From contig JAUNOS010000003.1 of the NCBI GenBank assembly GCA_030537075.1, forward strand, positions 89,127 through 153,126: 64,000 bases of DNA, written 5' to 3'. The DNA comes from Candidatus Saccharimonadota bacterium. GTDB taxonomy: Bacteria; Patescibacteriota; Saccharimonadia; Saccharimonadales; Saccharimonadaceae. Positions 1 to 7,611 of this stretch are shown here, piece by piece. The notes beneath the pieces are model-generated. The model had not been told where the DNA came from. It saw only the letters and a list, made by a program, of their open reading frames with translations, and searched no databases. How positions within the stretch are numbered: position 1 is the first letter of the stretch; each line of letters starts with the position of its first letter. A program made the position numbers and the translations under genes.

Positions 1-1
1 T

Positions 2-1216
2 TCCATGCTGCATGATTTTCGGCTGGATATGGTGGATGAAGTGTGCCGCAAGGTGCGTGAAAATGACGCGCCATTTGGTGGTATTCAGCTGGTGATGAGT
101 GGTGATTTTTTCCAGCTACCGCCAGTTAATCGCGGCGAAGCGCGAGGCGGGGGATTTGTGGTGTATTCAAATGTCTGGCAGGAGCTGCAACCAGAAGTGT
201 TGTATTTAGAACAACAATATCGACAGAATGATGAGGCGCTTTTGGGGATTTTGACGGCGCTTCGGGCAGACGATGTCAGGCGGCATCACGCAGAGGCCTT
301 GCTGGCACGCACTGACACACCGCCGCCGAGTGATGACATTACAGAGCTGCACACCACCAATGTTGACGTTGATGCCATCAACGCAGCCAAACTGGCGGCA
401 CTGCCGGGTGATGAGCTAGAATATCAGCAAACAACGACCGGCTCAAAAATATATGTTGAAAACTTGCGGCGGTCGGTATTGGCGCCAGAAACCTTGCGGC
501 TCAAAAAAGGCGCGCTGGTGATGGCGGTGAAGAATGCGGCCGACAAATCGTATGCCAATGGCAGTATCGGCGTGGTGGTGGACACTGAGCCGCTGACCGA
601 TTATCCGGTGGTGCAGTTTCGCAGTGGCCGGGTCGTCACTATGACGCCGGACACCTGGGAGCTGCGGGACGGCGAGACCAAGCGGGCCAGTATCTCGCAG
701 GTACCCTTACGCCTGGCCTGGGCTATCACGGTGCATAAGTCCCAGGGCATGACGCTGGACGCGGCGCGGATTGACCTGAGGAAGGCCTTTGTGGAAGGGA
801 TGGGGTATGTGGCGCTGAGTCGGGTGCGCGACCTGGAAAACTTATATCTGTATGGTATCAATCAGAAGGCGCTGATGGTGTCGCCGGACGCGTTGGCGAT
901 TGACGAGGTTTTACGTGCTCACAGCCAACGAGCGGCGAGCGAGCTGGCGCATTTACGCCAGGAAATGAAGCAGGCTCGTCAAGCGGCGCCCGCCACAAAG
1001 GCCAAGGGGTCGAGTTCGTGGCAGGAGAAAATTGCCCGCATGCGTGAAACCTACCCAAATGCCTATCGGCCGTGGACCGAGCAGCAGGATGCTGAGCTGA
1101 AGCAATTATTTTTGCAGGGTCATTCGCTGGCGGCGATGAGTCAGGCACTGGGTCGGCACGAAGGCTCGATTCGCATGCGGTTGCAGAAGCACTTTGGTGA
1201 AGACGTCGTCGCATAG
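2..1216 (+). CDS. PIF1-family DNA helicase, C-terminal part (5' truncated by window edge)
   Basis: This is the C-terminal part of a superfamily 1B helicase that would unwind DNA with ATP. The frame is open to the left edge, and the first residues (SMLHDFRLD) read like the segment just after the Walker B 'DEvSM' motif, so the ATG at 5 is internal. Visible motifs in order are GDFFQLPPV (motif III), QQYRQND, ITVHKSQGMTLD (motif V) and VALSRVRDLENLYL (motif VI). A basic linker and a helix-turn-helix-like end (LAAMSQALGRHEGSI) follow, an arrangement that suggests an extra DNA-binding tail. It ends 17 nt before the next start codon. The family is clear; its role in replication, repair or element maintenance cannot be told from this fragment. 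Confidence 0.85.
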   Translation, partial: SMLHDFRLDMVDEVCRKVRENDAPFGGIQLVMSGDFFQLPPVNRGEARGGGFVVYSNVWQELQPEVLYLEQQYRQNDEALLGILTALRADDVRRHHAEALLARTDTPPPSDDITELHTTNVDVDAINAAKLAALPGDELEYQQTTTGSKIYVENLRRSVLAPETLRLKKGALVMAVKNAADKSYANGSIGVVVDTEPLTDYPVVQFRSGRVVTMTPDTWELRDGETKRASISQVPLRLAWAITVHKSQGMTLDAARIDLRKAFVEGMGYVALSRVRDLENLYLYGINQKALMVSPDALAIDEVLRAHSQRAASELAHLRQEMKQARQAAPATKAKGSSSWQEKIARMRETYPNAYRPWTEQQDAELKQLFLQGHSLAAMSQALGRHEGSIRMRLQKHFGEDVVA

Positions 1217-1220
1217 ATGG

Positions 1221-1226
1221 TATAAT
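1221..1226 (+). promoter_or_regulatory. -10 box TATAAT, leaderless promoter of the GH1 gene
   Basis: A perfect TATAAT ends six bases before the ATG at 1233, so transcription should begin at or next to the start codon. No Shine-Dalgarno sequence is present. Confidence 0.6.
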
Positions 1227-1232
1227 GGGTAT

Positions 1233-2492
1233 ATGAGTCAGCAGAGGTCAGGTGGCATGCATTTCCCGAAGGGTTTTTTATGGGGCGCGTCGACTGCCGG
1301 TCACCAAGTCGAGGGTGGTTTAGAGAATCAGTGGACGCGCTGGGAGTTAGAAAACGCAAAGAGCTTGGCAGCGCGGGCGCCATACCGGTTTGATTATCTG
1401 GAGCAGTGGGATGAGATCAAGCAGCAGGCAGCCGACCCCGATAACTATGTGTCAGGTCGGGGCGTAGAGCATTATCAGCGCTTTAGCGACGATGTGCAAT
1501 TATTGCGAAAGCTCCACATGAACAGCTATCGCTTTAGCATCGAGTGGTCGCGTATCGAGCCGCAGCCAGGTGTCTGGAGCGCCGAGTCCATCGCCCACTA
1601 CAAGGCCCGGCTAAAAACACTCAAAGACGCCGGGATTACTCCGGTCGTGACGCTGCTTCATTTTACTTTGCCGACATGGTTTGCGGATATGGGCGGGTTT
1701 GAAAAATATCGCAATATCAAGTATTTCGTACGCTATGCGGATAAGATTTTGACGGAGTTAGGGCATGATCTTGAGTGGATCATTACCATCAATGAGCCGA
1801 CTGTGTATGCGACAGAGAGCTACTACTGGGGGCATTGGCCGCCGGCGCGTACGAGTAAGCGCCTGACGTTCGAGGTGCTGCAAAATCTCATTCGGGCGCA
1901 TAAGAAGGTCTACCGTCTGACCAAGAAGAATCCGCGGTGGAAGATTTCGATGGCGCATAATGTGTCGCACTACTATGCTGGTGATACCGCGTGGCTATCA
2001 GAGGTGAGCGCCAAGCTACTAAACTATCGGGATAATGTCTACGCGCTGCGTCGAGTGCGCCGACAGAGTGACTTTATCGCGCTTAATTATTATTTCTCGA
2101 ACCGTGTATACGGCTATCGGGTGCATAACCCTGAAGATCGGGTGAGTGATCTAGGGTGGGATTTGCAGCCAGGGGATCTGCGCTATGTGCTGGAGGATTT
2201 GCAAGATCGCTACGGGCTCCCTATCTTGATAACCGAGAATGGACTGGCAGATGCCGGCGACACGCGACGTCAGTGGTGGCTCACCGAGACGATCCGAGCG
2301 ATGCACGAGTCGTTGAAGAAGGGAGTGAAGCTTGTCGGATATTTGCACTGGAGTTTGCTGGACAATTTTGAATGGGACAAGGGATATTGGCCACGCTTTG
2401 GGCTCGTAGCAGTTGATCGGGCAACGATGAAGCGTACGATTCGCCCTAGCGCCCAGTGGCTTGGTAGGGTGATACAGAAGCTGCGGTCGTAG
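1233..2492 (+). CDS. Glycoside hydrolase family 1 (beta-glucosidase-like)
   Basis: A retaining beta-glycosidase of family GH1, 419 residues, cytoplasmic (no signal peptide). The start of the barrel is typical (FPKGFLWGASTAGHQVEG). The acid/base glutamate lies in TINEP (E188) and the nucleophile in ITENG (E335), both intact; the C-terminal LLDNFEW substrate motif is also present. The ATG at 1233 is preferred because TATAAT sits six bases upstream; the ATG at 1257 is possible. GH1 enzymes cleave terminal beta-linked glucose, galactose or 6-phospho sugars, and the exact substrate cannot be decided here. It stands alone between a helicase and mraZ and is followed by a hairpin terminator. Confidence 0.9.
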   Translation: MSQQRSGGMHFPKGFLWGASTAGHQVEGGLENQWTRWELENAKSLAARAPYRFDYLEQWDEIKQQAADPDNYVSGRGVEHYQRFSDDVQLLRKLHMNSYRFSIEWSRIEPQPGVWSAESIAHYKARLKTLKDAGITPVVTLLHFTLPTWFADMGGFEKYRNIKYFVRYADKILTELGHDLEWIITINEPTVYATESYYWGHWPPARTSKRLTFEVLQNLIRAHKKVYRLTKKNPRWKISMAHNVSHYYAGDTAWLSEVSAKLLNYRDNVYALRRVRRQSDFIALNYYFSNRVYGYRVHNPEDRVSDLGWDLQPGDLRYVLEDLQDRYGLPILITENGLADAGDTRRQWWLTETIRAMHESLKKGVKLVGYLHWSLLDNFEWDKGYWPRFGLVAVDRATMKRTIRPSAQWLGRVIQKLRS

Positions 2493-2520
2493 TGTCGCGA
2501 GTTACCCACACACCACTAGA

Positions 2521-2549
2521 CTTTTCCACAATTTCGTGGAAAAGTTTTC
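2521..2549 (+). terminator. Rho-independent terminator after GH1 gene
   Basis: Perfect 9-bp inverted repeat CTTTTCCAC / GTGGAAAAG around a 6-nt loop, followed by TTTTCTTTT. The TTTTCCACA arm also resembles a DnaA box (one mismatch from TTATCCACA), but a single copy is not evidence of an origin. Confidence 0.65.
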
Positions 2550-2563
2550 TTTTGGGGGATAAA

Positions 2564-2617
2564 TGGGTAAAAAGTGGGTAAAAAGGCTTGCAAGTGGGTA
2601 GTTGTGGGTAGTATAGT
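2564..2617 (+). promoter_or_regulatory. mraZ promoter with four TGGGT (MraZ-type) boxes
   Basis: TGGGT occurs at 2564, 2575, 2595 and 2605, spaced 11, 20 and 10 bp, that is, on one helix face. A promoter is embedded in them: TTGCAA (2588-2593), 18-bp spacer, TATAGT (2612-2617). MraZ proteins studied elsewhere bind direct repeats containing TGGG in their own promoter with about 10-bp phasing, so autoregulation of the division cluster is likely. A fifth copy on the opposite strand lies near 2504-2509. Confidence 0.7.
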
Positions 2618-2693
2618 GAAATCAGTGGAACGCAAAAAGACAAACATCCACTAGAACAAACAACAATTCACTAAGCCACGAAGAAAGGATGCC

Positions 2694-3062
2694 GTGCACA
2701 CAGACTACTTTGAGCGAAAGTTGGACGACAAGCGACGCTTGACGATTCCGGCTGAGCTGAGAGCAGAGTTTGCGTCAGGTGTCGTCTTGACTCGTGGGTT
2801 TGGCAAATACCTCCATCTCTATCCTCAGCAGGTCTGGGACAGGGAAGTGGAAGGGGCGCTGACCGGAAGTATTCTGGATGAGCGGGTTGCCGACCTTAAT
2901 GTCAAGTTTCGCCGTGGCAAGACTGCATCGGCACTTGACCAGAAGCAGGGTCGGGTGACGATAGAGCAGCATTTGCTCGAGTATGCGGGGATTGACCGAG
3001 AGGTCGTTGCCGTACGGGCAGGGGCGTATTTTCGCCTGATGGCTGCCGAGCTGGCCGAGTAG
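2694..3062 (+). CDS. mraZ: MraZ transcriptional regulator of the division/cell wall cluster
   Basis: A 122-residue MraZ with two AbrB/SpoVT-like swapped-hairpin halves; the first carries the diagnostic DDKRRLTIPAELR and the second GRVTIEQHLLEYAGI. It is somewhat shorter than the usual 140-150 residues. The start is a GTG at 2694, a few bases after the purine-rich AAGAAAGGA; no in-frame ATG fits. MraZ forms ring-shaped multimers and binds TGGG-type repeats, and four such boxes overlap its own promoter here. It heads the cluster rsmH-ftsL-ftsI-mraY-ftsW-murG-ftsQ but is separated from rsmH by a 287-base structured gap. Confidence 0.93.
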   Translation: MHTDYFERKLDDKRRLTIPAELRAEFASGVVLTRGFGKYLHLYPQQVWDREVEGALTGSILDERVADLNVKFRRGKTASALDQKQGRVTIEQHLLEYAGIDREVVAVRAGAYFRLMAAELAE

Positions 3063-3094
3063 ATGAATTGACGCACCTTAACAATCAGAAACCT

Positions 3095-3322
3095 CTCGAG
3101 ATCAGTTATCTGGATGTTTGAAAATGGACCGTGGTAGTTGCCCCACAAAAAACAGGCAAAGTACCTTCCTTAAACACCTCCCAAAAAACTCCACCTCACA
3201 CATAAGTCTCTTTTGGAACTATGGTTGTCACTGACAATCCTACTCCACTCTTTTAGACAACAAACACAAACAAAACACAAAAACACACGTCCCTATCAAA
3301 TATCCAGTTAGGTGATCTCGAG
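3095..3322 (+). ncRNA. Candidate structured RNA closed by a long imperfect stem (mraZ-rsmH gap)
   Basis: The two ends of this gap are complementary over about 30 bases. CTCGAGATCA (3095-3104) pairs with TGATCTCGAG (3313-3322). After a 5x5 internal loop, CTGGATGTTTGA (3110-3121) pairs with TCAAATATCCAG (3296-3307) with one G-U. GGAC then pairs with GTCC after a small internal loop. Inside lie a small TTGCC/GGCAA hairpin, an A/C-rich stretch with little structure, and a TTGTC-ACT-GACAA hairpin (3225-3237). There is no ORF. It may be an RNA element of the mraZ 3' region or a free ncRNA; no -10 box was found for it, so co-transcription with mraZ is the simplest reading. Confidence 0.5.
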
Positions 3323-3337
3323 CATTTCCCAGTATTG

Positions 3338-3343
3338 TATAAT
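3338..3343 (+). promoter_or_regulatory. -10 box TATAAT, leaderless promoter of rsmH
   Basis: TATAAT ends six bases before the ATG at 3350. A TTG start at 3335 would begin before the -10 box and is therefore rejected. Confidence 0.6.
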
Positions 3344-3349
3344 AGGGAA

Positions 3350-4264
3350 ATGATGAGTATTAAAGAACATCCACCACAGCCGGATGCGGAAAGCGCGCCG
3401 GTTCATGTTCCCGTACTCTTAGAGGCGACCTTGGATGCGCTTGCCCCTCAGCGAGGCGAGGCGTATCTTGACCTGACTGCTGGATACGGTGGTCATGCGC
3501 GGGCGTTTCTGCAGAGAACGGATGAGTACTTGGGTGCCGTGTTGGTCGATCGTGATGAGAACGCGATTCGGACACTCGGTGATTTGACGGAAAAGGGCGT
3601 GACGTTGATGCATCAAGATTTCGCATCGGCAGCGCAGGATTTGGTCAAGCAAGGGCGTACATTTGACGTGATTTTGGCTGACTTGGGGGTGTCGTCACCG
3701 CAGCTTGACAGAGCAGAGAGGGGTTTTTCGTTCCGATTTGACGGACCATTAGATATGCGAATGGACGGGCGGACGGGACGAACGGCAGCCGATATCGTCA
3801 ATTCGTCGTCCAAGGATGAATTGATGCGGCTGATCACCCTGTACGGCGAGGAGACTCGTGGCCGGGCGCAGCGTATCGCGACAGCGATCATGCAGGCGCG
3901 GCCGTTGACGAGGACAGCCGAGCTGGCTGAACTGATTGAGCGAACACTTGGTCGCGGCGGCCTGAGGCAGCACCCGGCGACCCGCACCTTTCAAGCCCTG
4001 AGAATCGAAGTCAACCAAGAGCTTCGGCAAGTGGAGACGCTGTTGCCACTCCTCCCACGACTCCTTAAGCGGGGCGGGCGAGTCGGCATCATCAGTTTTC
4101 ATAGCCTCGAGGATCGCTTGGTGAAGACATATTTTAAGGAGCAGGCGGCTGCTGGCTATGAGGCCGAGCTGATGGTTCCTGATAAAAAGCCGCTCTCAGG
4201 CATGACAGACGTTCACAATCCGCGCAGTCGGAGCGCTCAGTTCCGCTACGCCGTAAAAACATAA
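3350..4264 (+). CDS. rsmH: 16S rRNA (cytosine-N4) methyltransferase RsmH (MraW)
   Basis: SAM-dependent enzyme that methylates N4 of cytosine 1402 in the 16S rRNA decoding centre. At 304 residues it has normal length. Visible are HVPVLLEATLDAL at the N-terminus, YLDLTAGYGGHARAFL (SAM site), LADLGVSSPQLD, the RGFSFRFDGPLDMRM loop, and FHSLEDRLVK near the end. Two ATGs in tandem (3350 and 3353) can serve as start; the first lies six bases after TATAAT. It follows mraZ as in most bacteria and is followed by a 23-codon ORF with a strong ribosome site. Confidence 0.95.
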   Translation: MMSIKEHPPQPDAESAPVHVPVLLEATLDALAPQRGEAYLDLTAGYGGHARAFLQRTDEYLGAVLVDRDENAIRTLGDLTEKGVTLMHQDFASAAQDLVKQGRTFDVILADLGVSSPQLDRAERGFSFRFDGPLDMRMDGRTGRTAADIVNSSSKDELMRLITLYGEETRGRAQRIATAIMQARPLTRTAELAELIERTLGRGGLRQHPATRTFQALRIEVNQELRQVETLLPLLPRLLKRGGRVGIISFHSLEDRLVKTYFKEQAAAGYEAELMVPDKKPLSGMTDVHNPRSRSAQFRYAVKT

Positions 4265-4283
4265 ACAAAAAAGGAGGCTTCTT

Positions 4284-4355
4284 ATGCCAATCCACATCAA
4301 AGTACAGTTCCAGGACAAAGCAGCGGCTGAGGCCGTCGTTGTCCGCCGCGGCTAG
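4284..4355 (+). CDS. Short 23-codon ORF with near-perfect Shine-Dalgarno (small protein or leader peptide)
   Basis: An ATG follows AAGGAGG at ideal spacing, one of the best ribosome sites in the window, and opens a 23-residue peptide, MPIHIKVQFQD followed by KAAAEAVVVRRG. It lies 19 nt after rsmH and ends 15 nt before a GAGACTCA/TGAGTCTC hairpin. An abundant small protein is possible. So is a leader peptide whose translation through the closing Val-Val-Val-Arg-Arg-Gly codons influences the hairpin. I do not recognise the peptide; conservation in relatives would decide. Confidence 0.5.
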   Translation: MPIHIKVQFQDKAAAEAVVVRRG

Positions 4356-4369
4356 TACCCTTATCCCCG

Positions 4370-4409
4370 GAGACTCATCCCATAACTCCCCCTTGGGGTG
4401 AGTCTCTTT
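4370..4409 (+). terminator. Hairpin/terminator between rsmH and ftsL-like gene
   Basis: GAGACTCATCCC (4370-4381) pairs with GGGGTGAGTCTC (4395-4406) with a single non-Watson-Crick position, followed by only three T. The short T tract makes it a weak terminator or an attenuator. Confidence 0.5.
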
Positions 4410-4446
4410 CCGCATGACACAAACACTAAACGAACTTATTTTTCTA

Positions 4447-4797
4447 ATGAATTATTCACGATCCACCACATTCACCCCTCGTCGTCCTGGTCCGCAGATG
4501 CGTCGCAATCAAAATGCGACACGCTTTCAATCGCAGACGAAACTTGGCCCTGTGGCACACACGGTGCTGGTGGCATTGATGATAACAGTACTGGGGCTGA
4601 TCTATTTGACGCAGGCAACCAAGACGACGGCATATAGCTATGAGGTTGAGCAGTTAGACCAGCAGCTGAGCGAATTGACTATCAAAAAATCAGAACTGGA
4701 AGTGCAGAATGCTCGGCTGACATCGCTCGAGAAGGTGAAACACAGCAATGTTGCGACGACAATGACGACACCTACTGCAACGCAACATGCTCGCTAG
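4447..4797 (+). CDS. ftsL: FtsL/DivIC-like septum protein
   Basis: A small bitopic membrane protein, 116 residues from this start: a basic N-terminal tail, one transmembrane helix (VAHTVLVALMITVLGLIYL), then a short coiled coil (QLDQQLSELTIKKSELEVQ). This is the layout of FtsL/DivIC, which join FtsQ/DivIB in the divisome. Its place between rsmH and ftsI is the canonical ftsL position, which supports the call more than sequence does. The start is uncertain: ATG 4414 gives 127 residues; ATG 4447 is preferred because an ATGACA / TTATTT pair could give a leaderless transcript there. Neither has a Shine-Dalgarno sequence. Confidence 0.7.
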   Translation: MNYSRSTTFTPRRPGPQMRRNQNATRFQSQTKLGPVAHTVLVALMITVLGLIYLTQATKTTAYSYEVEQLDQQLSELTIKKSELEVQNARLTSLEKVKHSNVATTMTTPTATQHAR

Positions 4798-4811
4798 GCG
4801 GTAAAAAATGA

Positions 4812-4817
4812 TACAAT
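4812..4817 (+). promoter_or_regulatory. -10-like TACAAT upstream of ftsI
   Basis: TACAAT ends 12 bases before the ATG at 4830, giving at most a very short leader. It may supply an internal promoter for ftsI-mraY-ftsW-murG-ftsQ. Confidence 0.4.
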
Positions 4818-4829
4818 AAAGTAAGCAGT

Positions 4830-6572
4830 ATGAATCATCAGCTCACTCGCTCACGAACCGGCATACTCGCTATCATTCTCTTGGGGGTGATGGCGATTTT
4901 TGTGCTGAGGCTGTTTTACCTGCAGATCATTAAGCATAGCGAATATGTGTCGCTCGCACAGGCTGGTCAGCAGCGAAGTTTCACGATACCCGCGGAGCGA
5001 GGGAAGATTTATATGATGGATGGCAAGACGCCAGTGCCGGTGGTGTTAAACCAAGTGGTGTACACGGTTGTTGCCGATCCGAAGACGGTCGAGGAAGGGA
5101 AGCGGGCCGAGATCATCGCTACCCTTAGGGAGGTTGCAGGCGGTGAGCTATCTGAGACTGCTGAGCGACGGCTGGCGAATACAAAGTCGCGTTATGAAGT
5201 GCTGGCGCGCGGCATTACACGCACGCAGGCTGAAAAGCTCAAGGAGAAGAATTTTGCGGGGATTTTGCTGCAGCGAGGGACAGTGCGGCGTTATCCAGAG
5301 GAGCAGCTCGCAGCACAGGTGCTCGGCTTCGTGAACGCTGAAGGGAAGGGCCAGTATGGCGTGGAGGGTGGCCTCGATGAGCGCCTTAGAGGGCGAGACG
5401 GGCTGCTCAAGACGGTGACTGATGTGCGTAACGTCCCCCTAACGCTGAATAAGAATAATATACGCGTTGCTGCGAAGCCGGGTGAGCAGATGGTGTTGTC
5501 GATTGACCGCAACATACAGAGTTATAGTGAGGAGGCGCTGAAGCGAGGTTTGGAGCGGGCGCGGGCGACTGAGGGGAGCGTCCTGGTGATGAACCCGCGC
5601 AATGGTCAGGTGCTAGCGATGGCAAACTATCCAACCTATAATCCAGCTGACTATGCCAAGCAGAAGGACGGCAAGGTTTTTGTCAATACGACGGCGATGA
5701 CGCCCTTTGAGCCAGGGTCTATCGTCAAGGCCTTTAGCGTCGCGACAGGTATTGACAAGGGGGTGATCACCCCGCAGTCGACATATGTAAATACTGACTG
5801 CACCAAGGTGGGCGACCGAACGATGTGTAATGCACTACGAGGCATGAACGGGACGTTGACGATGCAACAGGCGCTGAATAACTCATTGAATGTGGGGATG
5901 ATCACTATCGCGCGGCGACTGGGGGATGGTACGAATATCACACTAGGTGCCCGCCAGACATTGCACGAGTATTATCATGATAAATTTGGCTTCGGACGGG
6001 CGACCGATATCGAACTTGCTGAAGGGACGGGTTTTCTGGCGCGGCCTGATGCGCCGGGTGCGGAGGTTAATTATGCAAATATCACCTTTGGCCAAGGGGT
6101 GAATATGACCATGCTGCAGGCCTCAGCGGCGTTCTGCTCCATTATTAATGGCGGCACCTATTACCAGCCGACAGTCGTGGCGGGCAAACTTGACGAGCAG
6201 GGTACACTCACCCCGCACACCTCTGTAGCGCTGCGGCGGACCATTTCTGAACGCTCGTCAGTTACGATGCGGGGGATGTTGACGGCGGCGCGGGGTGCGC
6301 TCGTTAAGGGGGCGCCTGACCGGGCTGGGTATGAAATTGGTGGCAAGACGGGGACGGCCGAGGCGCTGGTAAATGGCACCTACACTATGGATGAGACGGT
6401 CGCGACCTATATCGGCTATGGTGGCGCAAATCAGCCTGAATATGTCATAATGGTACGTGTCGCAACGCCTGGGAAGCGACTAAGGCTCCAGGGAAATGCT
6501 GATGCCGCACCAATTTTTACGGACATCTCCAACTGGATGATTGATTATATGAAATTAGCACCAAAGGGGTAG
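4830..6572 (+). CDS. ftsI: Peptidoglycan D,D-transpeptidase FtsI / class B PBP
   Basis: Septal class B penicillin-binding protein that crosslinks peptidoglycan with FtsW. It has 580 residues: a transmembrane helix near residues 12-30, a PBP dimer/pedestal domain, then the transpeptidase domain. All three active-site motifs are intact: S297-I-V-K300 (EPGSIVKAF), the SLN motif at S352, and K506-T-G (GGKTGTAE). No PASTA domain is present. The stop is followed by one base and then the mraY ATG, so translation is probably coupled. The partner polymerase ftsW lies two genes downstream. Confidence 0.95.
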   Translation: MNHQLTRSRTGILAIILLGVMAIFVLRLFYLQIIKHSEYVSLAQAGQQRSFTIPAERGKIYMMDGKTPVPVVLNQVVYTVVADPKTVEEGKRAEIIATLREVAGGELSETAERRLANTKSRYEVLARGITRTQAEKLKEKNFAGILLQRGTVRRYPEEQLAAQVLGFVNAEGKGQYGVEGGLDERLRGRDGLLKTVTDVRNVPLTLNKNNIRVAAKPGEQMVLSIDRNIQSYSEEALKRGLERARATEGSVLVMNPRNGQVLAMANYPTYNPADYAKQKDGKVFVNTTAMTPFEPGSIVKAFSVATGIDKGVITPQSTYVNTDCTKVGDRTMCNALRGMNGTLTMQQALNNSLNVGMITIARRLGDGTNITLGARQTLHEYYHDKFGFGRATDIELAEGTGFLARPDAPGAEVNYANITFGQGVNMTMLQASAAFCSIINGGTYYQPTVVAGKLDEQGTLTPHTSVALRRTISERSSVTMRGMLTAARGALVKGAPDRAGYEIGGKTGTAEALVNGTYTMDETVATYIGYGGANQPEYVIMVRVATPGKRLRLQGNADAAPIFTDISNWMIDYMKLAPKG

Positions 6573-6573
6573 T

Positions 6574-7611
6574 ATGCATACGATAGTACAGACGTTAACA
6601 AATGAATTGACACACATCTTTTTGTTGAGTGTGGGGGCTTTTGTCTTAGCAATGATGCTTACGCCAGCATATACGTTCGTGGCGTATCGTTATCAATTTT
6701 GGAAGCGGCAGCGTACGGCGGCGGTGACGGGTGAACAGCTGCAGGTGTTTAATGAGCTGCACAAGAAGAAATTGCAGCGTAATATTCCGACCATGGCGGG
6801 TATCATCGGTGTGGTATCGGTCACGGCGGTGACGCTACTGTTCAATCTTGACCGGGCGCAGACCTGGTTGCCGCTCGCGGCATTCGTTGGCGGGGCGGCG
6901 GTCGGGTTGATCGATGATTATCTCAATATTTTTGGCACGAACAAGAAGGATGCTGGGCTGCGCGCTCCAGTGAAATTTGCTCTGATCACCGGTATCGGGC
7001 TGGCGCTCGGCTGGTTTTTCTTTGCGAAGTTAGGTGTTCAGGCTTTTCATGTGCCATTTGTCGGTGACGTGGCGGTTGGCTGGCTTATCATCCCGCTCTT
7101 CGCCTTCGCGGTGGTGGCGACTGGAAATGCAGTCAACATCTCTGATGGGCTTGATGGTTTGGCGGGCGGTCTTCTGACTATTAGCTTTGCGACCTTTGGT
7201 GTTATCGCGCTACTGCAGGGTAACTTTATGCTGGCGGGCTTTTGTTTCACGGTCGTCGGAGTGCTGCTAAGCTACCTGTGGTTTAATATCTATCCGGCAC
7301 GCTTTTTCATGGGTGATGTCGGCAGTTTTGCGTATGGGGTTGCGCTTGGCGTGGTGGCGATGCTGACGGACTCATTGTTGCTGCTGCCAGTCATCGGATT
7401 GTTGTTCGTCATCGAGGCGGGATCAAGCGCGCTGCAGATCATGAGTAAAAAGCTGTTTGGACGGAAGATTTTCCTCTCAGCTCCCATTCACCACCATCTC
7501 GAGGCTAAAGGGTGGCCAGAGACGAAGGTTACGATGCGCTTTTGGGTGATCGCTTGCGTGGTAGCGTTTATTGGCTTCTTGTTGGCGCTCGCCGGGGGGC
7601 ACATTGCGTAA
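6574..7611 (+). CDS. mraY: Phospho-N-acetylmuramoyl-pentapeptide transferase MraY
   Basis: Integral membrane enzyme that transfers phospho-MurNAc-pentapeptide to undecaprenyl phosphate to make lipid I. It has 345 residues and about ten transmembrane helices. Signature motifs are DDYLNIF (catalytic DD), NISDGLDGLAGG, FMGDVGSFAYG and the periplasmic-side APIHHHLEAKGW with its HHH. It is separated from ftsI by one base and overlaps ftsW by a few bases. The soluble Mur ligases that would supply its substrate are not in this window. Confidence 0.96.
   Translation: MHTIVQTLTNELTHIFLLSVGAFVLAMMLTPAYTFVAYRYQFWKRQRTAAVTGEQLQVFNELHKKKLQRNIPTMAGIIGVVSVTAVTLLFNLDRAQTWLPLAAFVGGAAVGLIDDYLNIFGTNKKDAGLRAPVKFALITGIGLALGWFFFAKLGVQAFHVPFVGDVAVGWLIIPLFAFAVVATGNAVNISDGLDGLAGGLLTISFATFGVIALLQGNFMLAGFCFTVVGVLLSYLWFNIYPARFFMGDVGSFAYGVALGVVAMLTDSLLLLPVIGLLFVIEAGSSALQIMSKKLFGRKIFLSAPIHHHLEAKGWPETKVTMRFWVIACVVAFIGFLLALAGGHIA

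Noticed and set aside
2521..2600. Chromosome origin, from a TTTTCCACA DnaA-like box and TGGGT repeats
   Set aside because: Only one imperfect box, no dnaA/dnaN nearby; a terminator and MraZ boxes explain the sequence better.
3335..3349. Upstream TTG start for rsmH
   Set aside because: It would lie before and across the TATAAT box; the ATG at 3350 sits at the usual six-base distance.
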